Assembly (NCBI GenBank): GCA_028684915.1
Contig: JAQUEZ010000060.1
Span: forward strand, 1 to 33,676
Reading direction: 5' to 3'
DNA from: Desulfobulbus sp.
GTDB lineage: Bacteria; Desulfobacterota; Desulfobulbia; Desulfobulbales; Desulfobulbaceae
Length of the DNA: 33,676 nt
In this document: piece by piece, positions 1 to 7,108 of the stretch
Layout: each line of letters begins with the position of its first letter
How positions within the stretch are numbered: position 1 is the stretch's first letter
Position numbers and translations under genes: made by a program
Notes under the pieces: generated by a model
Database searches by the model: none
Told to the model about the DNA's origin: nothing
The model's input: only the letters and a program-made list of their open reading frames with translations

Positions 1-107
1 ACGACCGTATCTTGCCGGGGTTTAGGCCGCTGATACACCTGGACGATTTGCCGGGCCAGATATTCAAGTCACTCGGGGCTTATCCCGAGTCGGCCAAATC
101 CAACTGA
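1..107 (+). CDS. 3' end of an unidentified gene (partial)
   Basis: One frame is open from the window edge and encodes 34 residues ending PESAKSN before a TGA at 105-107. The visible tail (GFRPLIHLDDLPGQIFKSLG region) is compatible with a soluble protein C-terminus, but I do not recognise the family. A perfect 7-bp inverted repeat (ACTCGGG / CCCGAGT, 71-90) lies within the last codons and a weaker one (ATTTTG / CAAAAT, 108-128) just after the stop. Neither has a convincing T-tract, so a terminator is not established. It could also be a chance open frame, because only 35 codons are visible. Confidence 0.45.
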   Translation, partial: DRILPGFRPLIHLDDLPGQIFKSLGAYPESAKSN

Positions 108-151
108 ATTTTGTTACCATAGCAAAATATCGTTTTAGAGAGACTCAAACC

Positions 152-311
152 TGCTGGACTCGTAAAACGTCCAGCACACGCTCAGAGATGGCTAGGTAAA
201 AAACACCGCTATACAAGGATCAGTATTTTTACCGGCTCGAAGACATCAGGTTTGTCGAACGTCGAAAAAAACGCTGCGACGCAGACAATCCCAGTTTTTA
301 CGACGTCATCA
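152..311 (+). repeat. Dispersed structured repeat, copy 1 (near full length)
   Basis: Copy 1 of the repeat family, 160 bp. It starts with a hairpin whose stem is GCTGGAC / GTCCAGC (153-175) around the conserved CGTAAAA loop and ends in TTTTTACGACGTCATCA. The first and last about 20 bases form imperfect terminal inverted repeats (TGNTGG..CGTAAAA at both ends). Relative to the other copies the stem carries a paired change: A to C on one side and T to G on the other. Confidence 0.8.
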
Positions 312-439
312 AGTCCGCCAAAGCTTTGTGCGCCTTCGGCTGAGCTGCGGCTCTCGTTTCCAGGAGGCGGCACCTTACAAATTGCCCGCACGCAGCTTAA
401 GGAGACCCGTCAGTTTTTCTCAGCTTTTGCCAATCCTAT

Positions 440-468
440 TTGACAAGCACCAAAGGGTTCAGTAATGG
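440..468 (+). promoter_or_regulatory. Possible promoter of the acyl-CoA ligase
   Basis: A perfect -35 hexamer TTGACA (440-445) is followed after 17 bp by TAATGG (463-468), a poor -10. The position, about 60 bp before the start codon, is reasonable. The weak -10 keeps confidence low. Confidence 0.25.
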
Positions 469-530
469 TGAGCACCCATGTTTTCCTGAACAAAACAAGT
501 GCATTTCGGTAAGCCACAAAGGAATCCATC

Positions 531-2168
531 ATGACTGCAACCTTGATCCAACGTACCGCCTCGGCCTACGACTACCCTCTTCTGATCAAAAATCTCTTCC
601 TTGCTCCGGTGGTTGACCAGCCGCAGCAGGAGATCGTCTATCGAGACCAGTTGCGCTACACCTATGAAGAGATGCGGCAGCGGGTGCATCGTTTAGCCAA
701 CGCGCTGAGTACGCTTGGGGTGAAATCTGGCGATACGGTGGCGGTGATGGACTGGGATTCCCATCGATATTTGGAATGCTTTTTTGCCGTGCCCATGCTG
801 GGTGCGGTGTTGCACACTATCAATGTCCGCCTTTCTCCGGAACAGATTCTCTACACCATTGACCACGCCGAGGATGATTACATCCTGGTCAACGATGAAT
901 TTCTGCCGATCCTGGAGCAGATCAAAGGCCGGATCGACACCGTGAAAAAATATATTGTGCTGACCGATCTGGACGAACCGCCCCAAAGCTCCTTGCCCCT
1001 GGCCGGGGAATATGAGGACATGCTGACCAAGGCTGATCATTATTTTGACTTTATCGATTTTGATGAGAACTCCCGTGCAACCACCTTTTACACCACCGGG
1101 ACCACCGGCATGCCCAAAGGGGTCTATTTCAGCCACCGGCAGTTGGTACTGCATACCCTGGCCAACCTTGCCTCCCTGGGCACTCCGGCAGTCCAGGGAC
1201 GTTTTCACCAAGAGGACGTGTACATGCCGCTCACCCCGATGTTCCATGTCCACGCTTGGGGCCTTCCCTATGTGGCAACCTCGCTGGGCGTCAAGCAGGT
1301 CTATCCGGGCAAGTATGCTCCCGGCCCCATCCTCCAGCTCATTGCTCGCGAAGGAGTGACCTTTTCCCACTGCGTACCCACGATCATGCACATGCTGATC
1401 ACTCACCCCAGCTTTCCCGAGATTGATCTTTCCCACTGGAAAGTGCTGATCGGCGGCTCGGCCCTAACCAAGACGATGTGCCGCAAGGTGCTCGATCACG
1501 GGATAGATGTGTTCACCGGCTACGGCATGTCGGAAACTTGCCCGATCCTCACCATTGCCCACGTCAACCGAGAGGATCTCGATCTTGATGATGAGGTGAC
1601 GCTCCGCTGCAAGACCGGTCGCCCCATCCCCCTGGTCCAGATGCGACTGGTGGATGAGGAGATGAAGGACATTGCCAAGGATGGTGAGCAGGTGGGCGAA
1701 GTGGTTGTACGCTCCCCCTGGCTAACCCAGGGCTATCTCAAAGATCAGCGCAATTCGGAAAACCTGTGGAAAGGTGGGTATCTACATACCGGCGACGTGG
1801 CGCATATCAACCAGGATCGTTATGTGACTATCACCGACCGGATCAAAGATGTGATCAAAACCGGTGGCGAGTGGCTCAGTTCCCTGGAACTTGAGGACGT
1901 AATCGGCCTCCATCCGGCAGTGGCAGAGGTGGCAGTGATCGGCATGGCAGATAAAAAATGGGGTGAACGACCACTGGCCCTGGTGGTACCCAAGGCGGAA
2001 ACCACAGCCCCCACTCCCCGACAGTTGGTGAGCCACATCAACCAGTTCATCGACAAGGGGCTGCTTTCCAAACAGGCCATGCTGCTCAAGCTCAAGGTGG
2101 TTGAGAGCATTGATAAAACCAGCGTGGGCAAAATCGACAAGAAAACCCTGCGCGTGAAGTATTTGTAA
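531..2168 (+). CDS. AMP-forming fatty acyl-CoA ligase (AlkK/FadD-like)
   Basis: Activates a carboxylic acid with ATP and CoA through an acyl-adenylate; the closest family I recognise is medium-chain fatty acyl-CoA ligase of the AlkK type, which has nearly the same length (545 residues here). The ATP/AMP-binding signature YTTGTTGMPKGV lies near residues 187-198, the A5 motif GYGMSETCP near 329, and the A7-A8 region HTGDVA...TDRIKDVIKTGGE near 418-450. The C-terminal catalytic lysine of the adenylation step is in GKIDKKTLR near 532. The start has an AAGGA site seven bases upstream. A SulP permease follows about 100 bp downstream on the same strand; a shared role is not evident. Chain-length preference cannot be read from the sequence. 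It is likely cytoplasmic and used in fatty acid degradation or salvage. Confidence 0.9.
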   Translation: MTATLIQRTASAYDYPLLIKNLFLAPVVDQPQQEIVYRDQLRYTYEEMRQRVHRLANALSTLGVKSGDTVAVMDWDSHRYLECFFAVPMLGAVLHTINVRLSPEQILYTIDHAEDDYILVNDEFLPILEQIKGRIDTVKKYIVLTDLDEPPQSSLPLAGEYEDMLTKADHYFDFIDFDENSRATTFYTTGTTGMPKGVYFSHRQLVLHTLANLASLGTPAVQGRFHQEDVYMPLTPMFHVHAWGLPYVATSLGVKQVYPGKYAPGPILQLIAREGVTFSHCVPTIMHMLITHPSFPEIDLSHWKVLIGGSALTKTMCRKVLDHGIDVFTGYGMSETCPILTIAHVNREDLDLDDEVTLRCKTGRPIPLVQMRLVDEEMKDIAKDGEQVGEVVVRSPWLTQGYLKDQRNSENLWKGGYLHTGDVAHINQDRYVTITDRIKDVIKTGGEWLSSLELEDVIGLHPAVAEVAVIGMADKKWGERPLALVVPKAETTAPTPRQLVSHINQFIDKGLLSKQAMLLKLKVVESIDKTSVGKIDKKTLRVKYL

Positions 2169-2270
2169 CCCTCTGATTGGCTGGTTACGCAAAATATGCT
2201 ACACCCAAAAGGAGAAGGGAATTATTCGCGAAGCGTAAAGAAAACCAATGAGATGTGAGGAGGGGTGATT

Positions 2271-4085
2271 ATGGCAACAGTTCCGACTGGGTGTAGTCTT
2301 CCCGAAAAACGAGGCTGGCGCAGTGTGCTTCTCCCCTTTCTCCAATGGTGGCCCCAGGTTAACCGCACAACCATGCGGGCCGATCTGCTCGCCGGTCTGA
2401 CCGGGGCGGTTGTCGCCCTCCCCCAGGGCGTGGCCTTTGCCACCATCGCCGGCATGCCACCGGAATACGGATTGTATACCGGTATGATTCCGGCGGTGAT
2501 TGCCGCCCTGTTCGGCTCGTCTTGGCTTTTGGTCTCCGGACCGACGACAGCCGCTTCGGTTGTCCTCTACTCCGCCCTGTCCGCCCATGCTACACCTGGC
2601 ACGCCGGAATATGTCCAACTGGCGATCACCCTCACCATGATGGTTGGTATGGTGCAGTTGATCATGGGCCTGGCTCGCTTCGGCGCTCTGGTCAATTTCA
2701 TTTCCCATAGCGTGGTGGTCGGGTTTACCGCGGGTGCCGCCCTTTTGATTGCCACGAGCCAGCTCAAGCACTTCCTCGGTTTAATCATTCCCCGTACCCA
2801 GCACTTCCACGAAACCATCCATGCCCTGCTCGTCAATATCAGCGATCTCAACCCCTATACCTGCGCAGTAGGTGCGATCACGATTATTGCCGGTCTTTTC
2901 TGCCGCCGTTTTTGTCCCAAATTTCCGTTTATGATTTCTTCCATGCTCATCGGCAGCTTCTTCGCCTTGATCTTGGGATGGATCTTCGGCAAGGAAACGG
3001 TCCAGATTGCCACGGTGGGTGCTCTCCCCGCCACCTTACCGCCACTGTCCGCACCGCATTTCACCCTGGAAAACTTTCAGATGCTGGCCCCGGTCGCCCT
3101 GGCCACCACGCTTTTTGCCCTGACCGAAGCGGTCTCCATTGCCCGGTCGCTTGCCGATCGTACCGGCCAGAACCTCGACGGCAACCAGGAATTCATTGGC
3201 CAAGGGCTCTCCAATATTGTCGGCAGTTTTTTCTCCGGCTATGTGGCCACCGGATCCTTCAATAGAAGCGGGCTCAACTACCAGGCAGGTGCCAAGACCC
3301 CGATGGCAGCCATCCTAGGTGGCGGAATACTTATTATTCTGGGCGTATTGGTGGCGCCACTGACGGCCTACCTCCCCAATGCTGTCATGTCGGGCATTCT
3401 TTTACTGGTCGCCTGGAGCCTGTTTGACCTGCCGCATATCCTCAAAATCTATCGCACCAGTTTCACCGAAGCCGTCATCTTGAGTGTCACCTTTATCGGT
3501 ACCCTCGTCTTGGCCCTAGAATTTGCCATTTTACTGGGCATCATGCTCTCCCTGGTGATCTATCTCAATCGCACCTCGCACCCGCATGTCTTTGTTCGTG
3601 TCCCGGATAAACGTATTTCCTACCGCCCCTTCACCACCGACCCCAATCTACCGGAATGCCCCCAGTTGAAAATCGTGCGGATCGACGGTTCGCTCTACTT
3701 CGGTGCGGTCAACCATGTCCGAGATGAGTTGCAACGGATTTTGCAGCAATCTCCGGAACAGAAAAATCTTCTCATTGTTGCCGAAGGAATGAATTTTATC
3801 GACATGGCCGGTGCGGAATACCTGCTGCACCTGATGAAAGATATCCACCAAAACGACGGCAACTTGTACCTGCTGGGAGTGAAAGAGGGGATTTGTAGCC
3901 ATTTCCGGCTGTTCAAATACTTTCTTGAAATCGGGACGGAAAATATTTTTGAAACCAAACCCGAGGCAATCGCTGAAATTTATCCACGCCTGGACCACCA
4001 AATCTGTAAACGATGCACGGCCCGAATATTTCTTGAATGCGAGAGCGGACTCACCAGTGAGGAGATTGCCAAGGCCCTGTCCTGA
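2271..4085 (+). CDS. SulP-family anion permease with STAS domain
   Basis: Inner-membrane anion transporter of the SLC26/SulP family (604 residues). The N-terminal about 430 residues hold the multi-span sulfate-transporter domain, including the family-typical segment ADLLAGLTGAVVALPQGVAF and the repeat with TGSFNRSGLNYQAGAKTP. A cytoplasmic STAS domain follows (about 460-570; conserved stretch NFIDMAGAEYL). The tail after the STAS domain carries a CxxC plus a third Cys (CKRCTARIFLEC), which is unusual. The substrate may be sulfate, bicarbonate or a dicarboxylate and is not determinable here. A GTG at 2265 also opens the frame, but the GAGGAGG site at 2257-2263 is correctly spaced (7 bp) only for the ATG at 2271. 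A deleted copy of the dispersed repeat follows the stop. Confidence 0.92.
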   Translation: MATVPTGCSLPEKRGWRSVLLPFLQWWPQVNRTTMRADLLAGLTGAVVALPQGVAFATIAGMPPEYGLYTGMIPAVIAALFGSSWLLVSGPTTAASVVLYSALSAHATPGTPEYVQLAITLTMMVGMVQLIMGLARFGALVNFISHSVVVGFTAGAALLIATSQLKHFLGLIIPRTQHFHETIHALLVNISDLNPYTCAVGAITIIAGLFCRRFCPKFPFMISSMLIGSFFALILGWIFGKETVQIATVGALPATLPPLSAPHFTLENFQMLAPVALATTLFALTEAVSIARSLADRTGQNLDGNQEFIGQGLSNIVGSFFSGYVATGSFNRSGLNYQAGAKTPMAAILGGGILIILGVLVAPLTAYLPNAVMSGILLLVAWSLFDLPHILKIYRTSFTEAVILSVTFIGTLVLALEFAILLGIMLSLVIYLNRTSHPHVFVRVPDKRISYRPFTTDPNLPECPQLKIVRIDGSLYFGAVNHVRDELQRILQQSPEQKNLLIVAEGMNFIDMAGAEYLLHLMKDIHQNDGNLYLLGVKEGICSHFRLFKYFLEIGTENIFETKPEAIAEIYPRLDHQICKRCTARIFLECESGLTSEEIAKALS

Positions 4086-4103
4086 GCATCAATGAAACAC
4101 TCT

Positions 4104-4193
4104 TGATGGACTCGTAAAAAGTCCATCACGCTCTAAGAGATGGCTATGTAAAAACACAGATAGACAAGGAGTAGTGTTTTTTCGGCGCCATTA
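4104..4193 (+). repeat. Dispersed structured repeat, copy 2 (internally deleted)
   Basis: 90-bp copy just after the SulP stop codon. The left end is consensus (stem GATGGACT / AGTCCATC around CGTAAAA; then the AAAAACAC / GTGTTTTT pair), but the sequence jumps from GTGTTTTTT to the terminal CGCCATTA. The central hairpin and right arm, about 70 bp, are missing. Confidence 0.75.
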
Positions 4194-4227
4194 ATATTGT
4201 GGCGGGCACGCAGGAAAAATCAGGAAA

Positions 4228-4264
4228 CCGTTCCGGCTGAACAATGGCTCTTCAGCCGGAACGG
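4228..4264 (-). terminator. Terminator hairpin after creA
   Basis: A perfect 14-bp stem (CCGTTCCGGCTGAA / TTCAGCCGGAACGG) with a 9-base loop lies just beyond the creA stop codon. On the minus strand it is followed by TTTCCTGATTTTT, an interrupted T-tract. It most likely ends the leuA-creA transcript. Confidence 0.7.
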
Positions 4265-4272
4265 GGAAAAAA

Positions 4273-4779
4273 CTAATTAGCGGGGACCATCCCCCCCTGC
4301 TGCCCATTGAAGGCCTGGGGCAGGACGATGGTGGAGATGGAGTTTTTGGGCGATCCCTCGATAATGCGATCGCTATAGGTCAGATAGACCAACGTCGAGC
4401 GCTTCTTATCGTAAAAGCGCACTACCTGCATTTTTTTAAACAGCAGCGAGGTCGACTTCTTAAACACCTGTTTGCCGTCCTCTTTACCCGAGGCAACCCG
4501 TTCCGGCAGAATGATCGGTCCGGTTTGGCGACAGGAGATCGAGGCGTCCGAAGTATCCTCGGCAACGCCAAGACTGCCCTTGATACCGCCGGTCTTGGCC
4601 CGGCTGACATAGCAGGTGGCCCCACTGATATCCGGATCGTCAAAGGCCTCAATGACAATCTTATTGTTGGCGCCAAGAAGCTTGAAGGTCGTGCTCACCT
4701 GGCCGATCTCCTCGGCACCAGATTGAGCCGAAGCGAGCAGCACCAATATACCGGCAACAAACGTAGTTAATTTTTTCAT
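4273..4779 (-). CDS. creA: CreA family periplasmic protein
   Basis: 168 residues, starting with a signal peptide (MKKLTTFVAGILVLLASAQSGA, cleavage before EEIG). The mature part carries the diagnostic CreA blocks: EIGQVSTTFK, IVIEAFDDPDI, TCYVSRAKTGGIKG, AEDTSDASISC and VVRFYDKKR with YSDRIIEGSPKNSIS. The biochemical role of CreA is unknown; in Escherichia coli it lies next to the creBCD genes, which are absent here. Its start codon overlaps the leuA stop by four bases (ATGA), preceded by AGGAGAGGGG inside the leuA end. It is therefore translationally coupled to leuA, an unexpected partner. Confidence 0.93.
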   Translation of the reverse strand: MKKLTTFVAGILVLLASAQSGAEEIGQVSTTFKLLGANNKIVIEAFDDPDISGATCYVSRAKTGGIKGSLGVAEDTSDASISCRQTGPIILPERVASGKEDGKQVFKKSTSLLFKKMQVVRFYDKKRSTLVYLTYSDRIIEGSPKNSISTIVLPQAFNGQQGGMVPAN

Positions 4780-6473
4780 CCCCTCTCCTGATTCTTTGCC
4801 GAAGAACGATTAAGCGCACTGAGCAACGACTTGATCGAGGCAACGATGATATCGGTGTCTACGCCTGCTCCCCACCAACTCTCGTTATCCTGGTCCAACA
4901 CCTCGATATAACTGACCGCCTTGGATGAACTCCCCTGGGTCAAGGCGTGCTCGTGGTAAGAATGAAGGCCAAACTGCAAACCCAATCCTTCACGCAGGGC
5001 AGAACAAAAGGCATCCAGCGGCCCGTTCCCCTTGGCCTGGATGGTCCGCTCTTCGCCCTTGACCACAACTACCGCCTCGATTTCAGCAATCGAACTCTCC
5101 TCGTCCTTTTCAAAGTGACGTTTAAGCACGTTAAAGGATTTCAAAGCAAAGCCGTTGGCATTGAGCAGATATTCCTTTTCAAAGGTGTGAAAAATCATAT
5201 CCGCACTGAGCTCGTCGCCGACCGCGTCCGAGATCTCCTGAATGACCCGCCCGAACCCCGGATGCATCTCTTTGGGCAGTTTGAAGCCGAATTCATGATC
5301 CATGATATAGGCCACCCCGCCCTTACCCGATTGGCTGTTGATACGAATGATCGACTCGTAGGTCCGGCCCACATCCTGGGGATCAATCGGCAGGTACGGC
5401 ACCTCCCACAACCCGCTCTCGGTCAGCTCCAAAGCGGTCATCCCCTTGTTGATAGCATCCTGATGCGATCCGGAAAAGGCAGTATAGACCAACTCACCGG
5501 CATAGGGATGGCGCGGCGGGACCTTCATCTTAGTACAACGTTCATACACATTGATCACTCGGTTGATCCGCGAAAAATCCAGGTCTGGATCAACGCCTTG
5601 GGAAAACATGTTCAACGCCAAGGTAACGATATCAACATTGCCGGTGCGCTCACCATTACCGAACAGGGTGCCTTCCACACGATCGGCACCAGCCATCATC
5701 GCCAGTTCCGTGGCCGAAACCGCACCACCGCGGTCGTTATGGGCATGGACGCTGATGATCGCGCAGTCGCGATTCTTCATATTGCGGCAGAACCACTCGA
5801 TCTGATCGGCATAGATGTTGGGCGTGGACATCTCCACCGTGGCCGGCAGGTTGATGATCACCCGATTCTCCGGGGTTGGCTCCCAGACATCCATGATTGC
5901 CTCGCAGATTTCCAGGGCAAAATCAAGTTCCGTTCCGGTGAAACTCTCGGGCGAATACTCGTAGCGGATTTTTGTATCGACCTCTTTGGCCAACTTATGG
6001 ACCAGCTTGGCCCCGGCTACACCCAAGCCGATGATTTCCTTGCACCCCTTGTTGAAAACCACCTGCCGCTGCAGGGTCGAGGTGGAGTTGTACAGATGAA
6101 CCACGGCCTCGGGGGAACCATTGAGCGATGCATAAGTTTTACGGATCAGCTGTTCACGGGCCTGGGTCAGGACCTGGGGAACAACGCCATCCGGGATATG
6201 GTTTCCCTCAATCAGCAGGCGAAGAAAATCGAACTCGATCTGGGAGGCAGAAGGGAAACCGACCTCGATTTCCTTAAACCCAACCTCGACCAGGAGCAGG
6301 AACATCTCCAATTTCTCCTCCAGGTTCATCGGCTGGATGAGTGCCTGGTTGCCGTCTCGCAGATCGACACTGCACCAGATCGGAGCCTTGCTCACAATTG
6401 TGTCCGGCCAGGTACGATCCTGTAAACGGACCTGCGGGTAGGGACGATATTTTTTCAACGTTTCCTGATCCAT
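4776..6473 (-). CDS. leuA: 2-isopropylmalate synthase (type 2)
   Basis: First committed enzyme of leucine synthesis: condenses acetyl-CoA with 2-oxoisovalerate in the cytoplasm. 565 residues, matching the long 'type 2' LeuA family. The N-terminal TIM barrel has the metal/substrate signature SVDLRDGNQALIQPM and the metal-ligand pair SVHAHNDRGGAV; the C-terminal regulatory domain (roughly residue 430 onward) is the region through which leucine inhibits the family. An ATG 15 bp further upstream also opens the frame, but the GGAG site sits six bases before the ATG at 6473, so I chose that start. A leucine attenuator lies upstream (6765-6964), giving a likely 5' leader of about 450 nt that also contains a dispersed repeat. 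The gene overlaps creA by four bases. Confidence 0.95.
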   Translation of the reverse strand: MDQETLKKYRPYPQVRLQDRTWPDTIVSKAPIWCSVDLRDGNQALIQPMNLEEKLEMFLLLVEVGFKEIEVGFPSASQIEFDFLRLLIEGNHIPDGVVPQVLTQAREQLIRKTYASLNGSPEAVVHLYNSTSTLQRQVVFNKGCKEIIGLGVAGAKLVHKLAKEVDTKIRYEYSPESFTGTELDFALEICEAIMDVWEPTPENRVIINLPATVEMSTPNIYADQIEWFCRNMKNRDCAIISVHAHNDRGGAVSATELAMMAGADRVEGTLFGNGERTGNVDIVTLALNMFSQGVDPDLDFSRINRVINVYERCTKMKVPPRHPYAGELVYTAFSGSHQDAINKGMTALELTESGLWEVPYLPIDPQDVGRTYESIIRINSQSGKGGVAYIMDHEFGFKLPKEMHPGFGRVIQEISDAVGDELSADMIFHTFEKEYLLNANGFALKSFNVLKRHFEKDEESSIAEIEAVVVVKGEERTIQAKGNGPLDAFCSALREGLGLQFGLHSYHEHALTQGSSSKAVSYIEVLDQDNESWWGAGVDTDIIVASIKSLLSALNRSSAKNQERG

Positions 6474-6498
6474 TATAATCTCCGTCATAAGTCAACAA

Positions 6499-6663
6499 TG
6501 ATGAGCTCGCAAAAAGTCCATCACACTCTAAGGGATGGCTATGTAAAAACACAGATAGACAAAAAACAGTGTTTTTCCCGGCTCGAAGGCATACAGAAGG
6601 TATGCTGAGCGTTGGGAAAAAACGCTGTGACGCCGTAGATCGAAGTTTTTACAACGCCATCAA
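6499..6663 (+). repeat. Dispersed structured repeat, copy 3 (full length)
   Basis: 165-bp full copy. Left hairpin at 6500-6522; AAAAACAC (6545-6552) pairs with GTGTTTTT (6569-6576). A nested central stem is built from GTTTTTCCC (6571-6579) / GGGAAAAAAC (6614-6623), GCTC / GAGC (6607-6610) and GCATAC (6589-6594) / GTATGC (6600-6605). The right end GTTTTTACAACGCCATCA is an imperfect inverted copy of the left end. It lies within the leuA 5' leader, on the strand opposite to transcription. Confidence 0.85.
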
Positions 6664-6737
6664 CTATGATGATCTGGTAAGAACTGAAATCAACGCAAAC
6701 CACCCATCACAAAAACAGCGCACTAAAAACTTAAAAC

Positions 6738-6764
6738 GTCATTCTCGTTTTTTGAAAGAATGAC
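6738..6764. repeat. REP-like hairpin, copy 1
   Basis: Inverted repeat GTCATTCT / AGAATGAC with an 11-base loop. It abuts the T-tract of the leucine attenuator. A second copy with a longer stem is at 18562-18590. It resembles the widespread GTCATTCYCGC-type palindromic repeats of proteobacteria. Confidence 0.6.
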
Positions 6765-6798
6765 AAAAAAAAAGCCACGGTTTTGAAACCGTGGCTTT
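6765..6798 (-). terminator. Attenuator terminator of the leuA leader
   Basis: On the minus strand a 13-base arm AAAGCCACGGTTT (6798-6786) pairs with AAACCGTGGCTTT, and the 3' arm runs directly into nine T residues: a textbook intrinsic terminator. It lies 27 nt after the leader-peptide stop and about 290 nt before leuA. The 5' arm core GCCACGG (6789-6795) can pair instead with CTGTGGC (6847-6853) inside the leader, which would form an antiterminator. Confidence 0.85.
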
Positions 6799-6824
6799 GA
6801 GGGGCTTAACTTCGTCGGGGTCCG

Positions 6825-6905
6825 TCAGGACACGCCTCCCTTCTCTGCCACAGTTTTCCTGTGCAGTCGGCTAAGAAGAAGAAGGAGAGCAAGTGTACGT
6901 GTCAT
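6825..6905 (-). CDS. leuL: Leucine leader peptide (attenuator)
   Basis: A 26-residue ORF, ATG at 6905 to TGA at 6825, beginning MTRTLALLLLLSRLHR. Seven of the first fourteen codons are Leu, with five in a row (CTC CTT CTT CTT CTT). An AGGA site lies about 8 bases upstream. A hairpin CACAG / CTGTG (6859-6863 with 6849-6853) overlaps codons 15-19. A ribosome stalled at the Leu run would cover its first arm and free CTGTGGC to pair with the terminator's 5' arm. This is the architecture known from leu, his and trp leaders; assignment to leucine fits leuA downstream. Sequence basis is strong; function is inferred. Confidence 0.8.
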   Translation of the reverse strand: MTRTLALLLLLSRLHRKTVAEKGGVS

Positions 6906-6936
6906 GATGTGATCCTGTCAGTAAAAGGTTGAGCTC

Positions 6937-6964
6937 ATAGTAAATCCCCGGCGATATTTGTCAA
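6937..6964 (-). promoter_or_regulatory. Sigma-70-type promoter of the leuA leader
   Basis: Minus strand: perfect TTGACA (6964-6959), 16-bp spacer, TACTAT (6942-6937; 4 of 6 consensus). It would start transcription near 6930, about 25 nt before the leader ATG. It is the best promoter match I saw in the window. Confidence 0.7.
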
Positions 6965-7108
6965 GCAGGAAAAACAAGGAAAATCCCTACCGGTGCATCT
7001 TTAGACGGTGTGCTTTGGCAAAAATAATCACCCCAACATCGTTTCAAGACTCAGAAAAATTCCTTTTACAAGCAATGATTTTTCGTTTTTGCACCTGTGA
7101 CGAGATCC

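Larger units (their letters stand above)
108..530. other. Non-coding stretch upstream of the acyl-CoA ligase
   Basis: This 423-bp gap holds a near-full copy of the dispersed structured repeat (152-311). About 130 bp that I cannot assign follow (312-440), then the presumed promoter region and the ribosome-binding site AAGGA seven bases before the ATG at 531. A 60-63 codon open frame in each direction runs through the repeat and looks like chance. Confidence 0.6.
6474..7108. other. Long leader/intergenic region between fbp and leuA
   Basis: 635 bp with no ordinary gene. Read in the leuA direction (minus strand) it holds a promoter (6937-6964), a leucine-rich leader peptide (6825-6905), an attenuator terminator (6765-6798), a REP-like hairpin (6738-6764) and a full dispersed repeat (6499-6663). 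The part between the fbp stop and the promoter (6965-7108) is AT-rich with nothing recognisable, and no clear fbp terminator. The open frames at 6569-6763 and 6958-7158 on the plus strand appear non-coding. Confidence 0.7.

Noticed and set aside
252..443. 63-codon frame starting in repeat copy 1
   Set aside because: Overlaps the repeat and unassigned DNA; no ribosome-binding site and no similarity I can recognise.
693..1436. 247-codon minus-strand frame inside the acyl-CoA ligase gene
   Set aside because: Mirror frame of a strongly conserved adenylating enzyme; no family resemblance.
4947..6425. 492-codon plus-strand open frame opposite leuA
   Set aside because: Fully antisense to a clear LeuA; composition rich in His, Arg and Gln as expected for a mirrored frame, with no recognisable domain.
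6569..6763. 64-codon frame starting in the repeat upstream of leuA
   Set aside because: Lies in the structured repeat and the attenuator flank; the frame is not kept in the other repeat copies.
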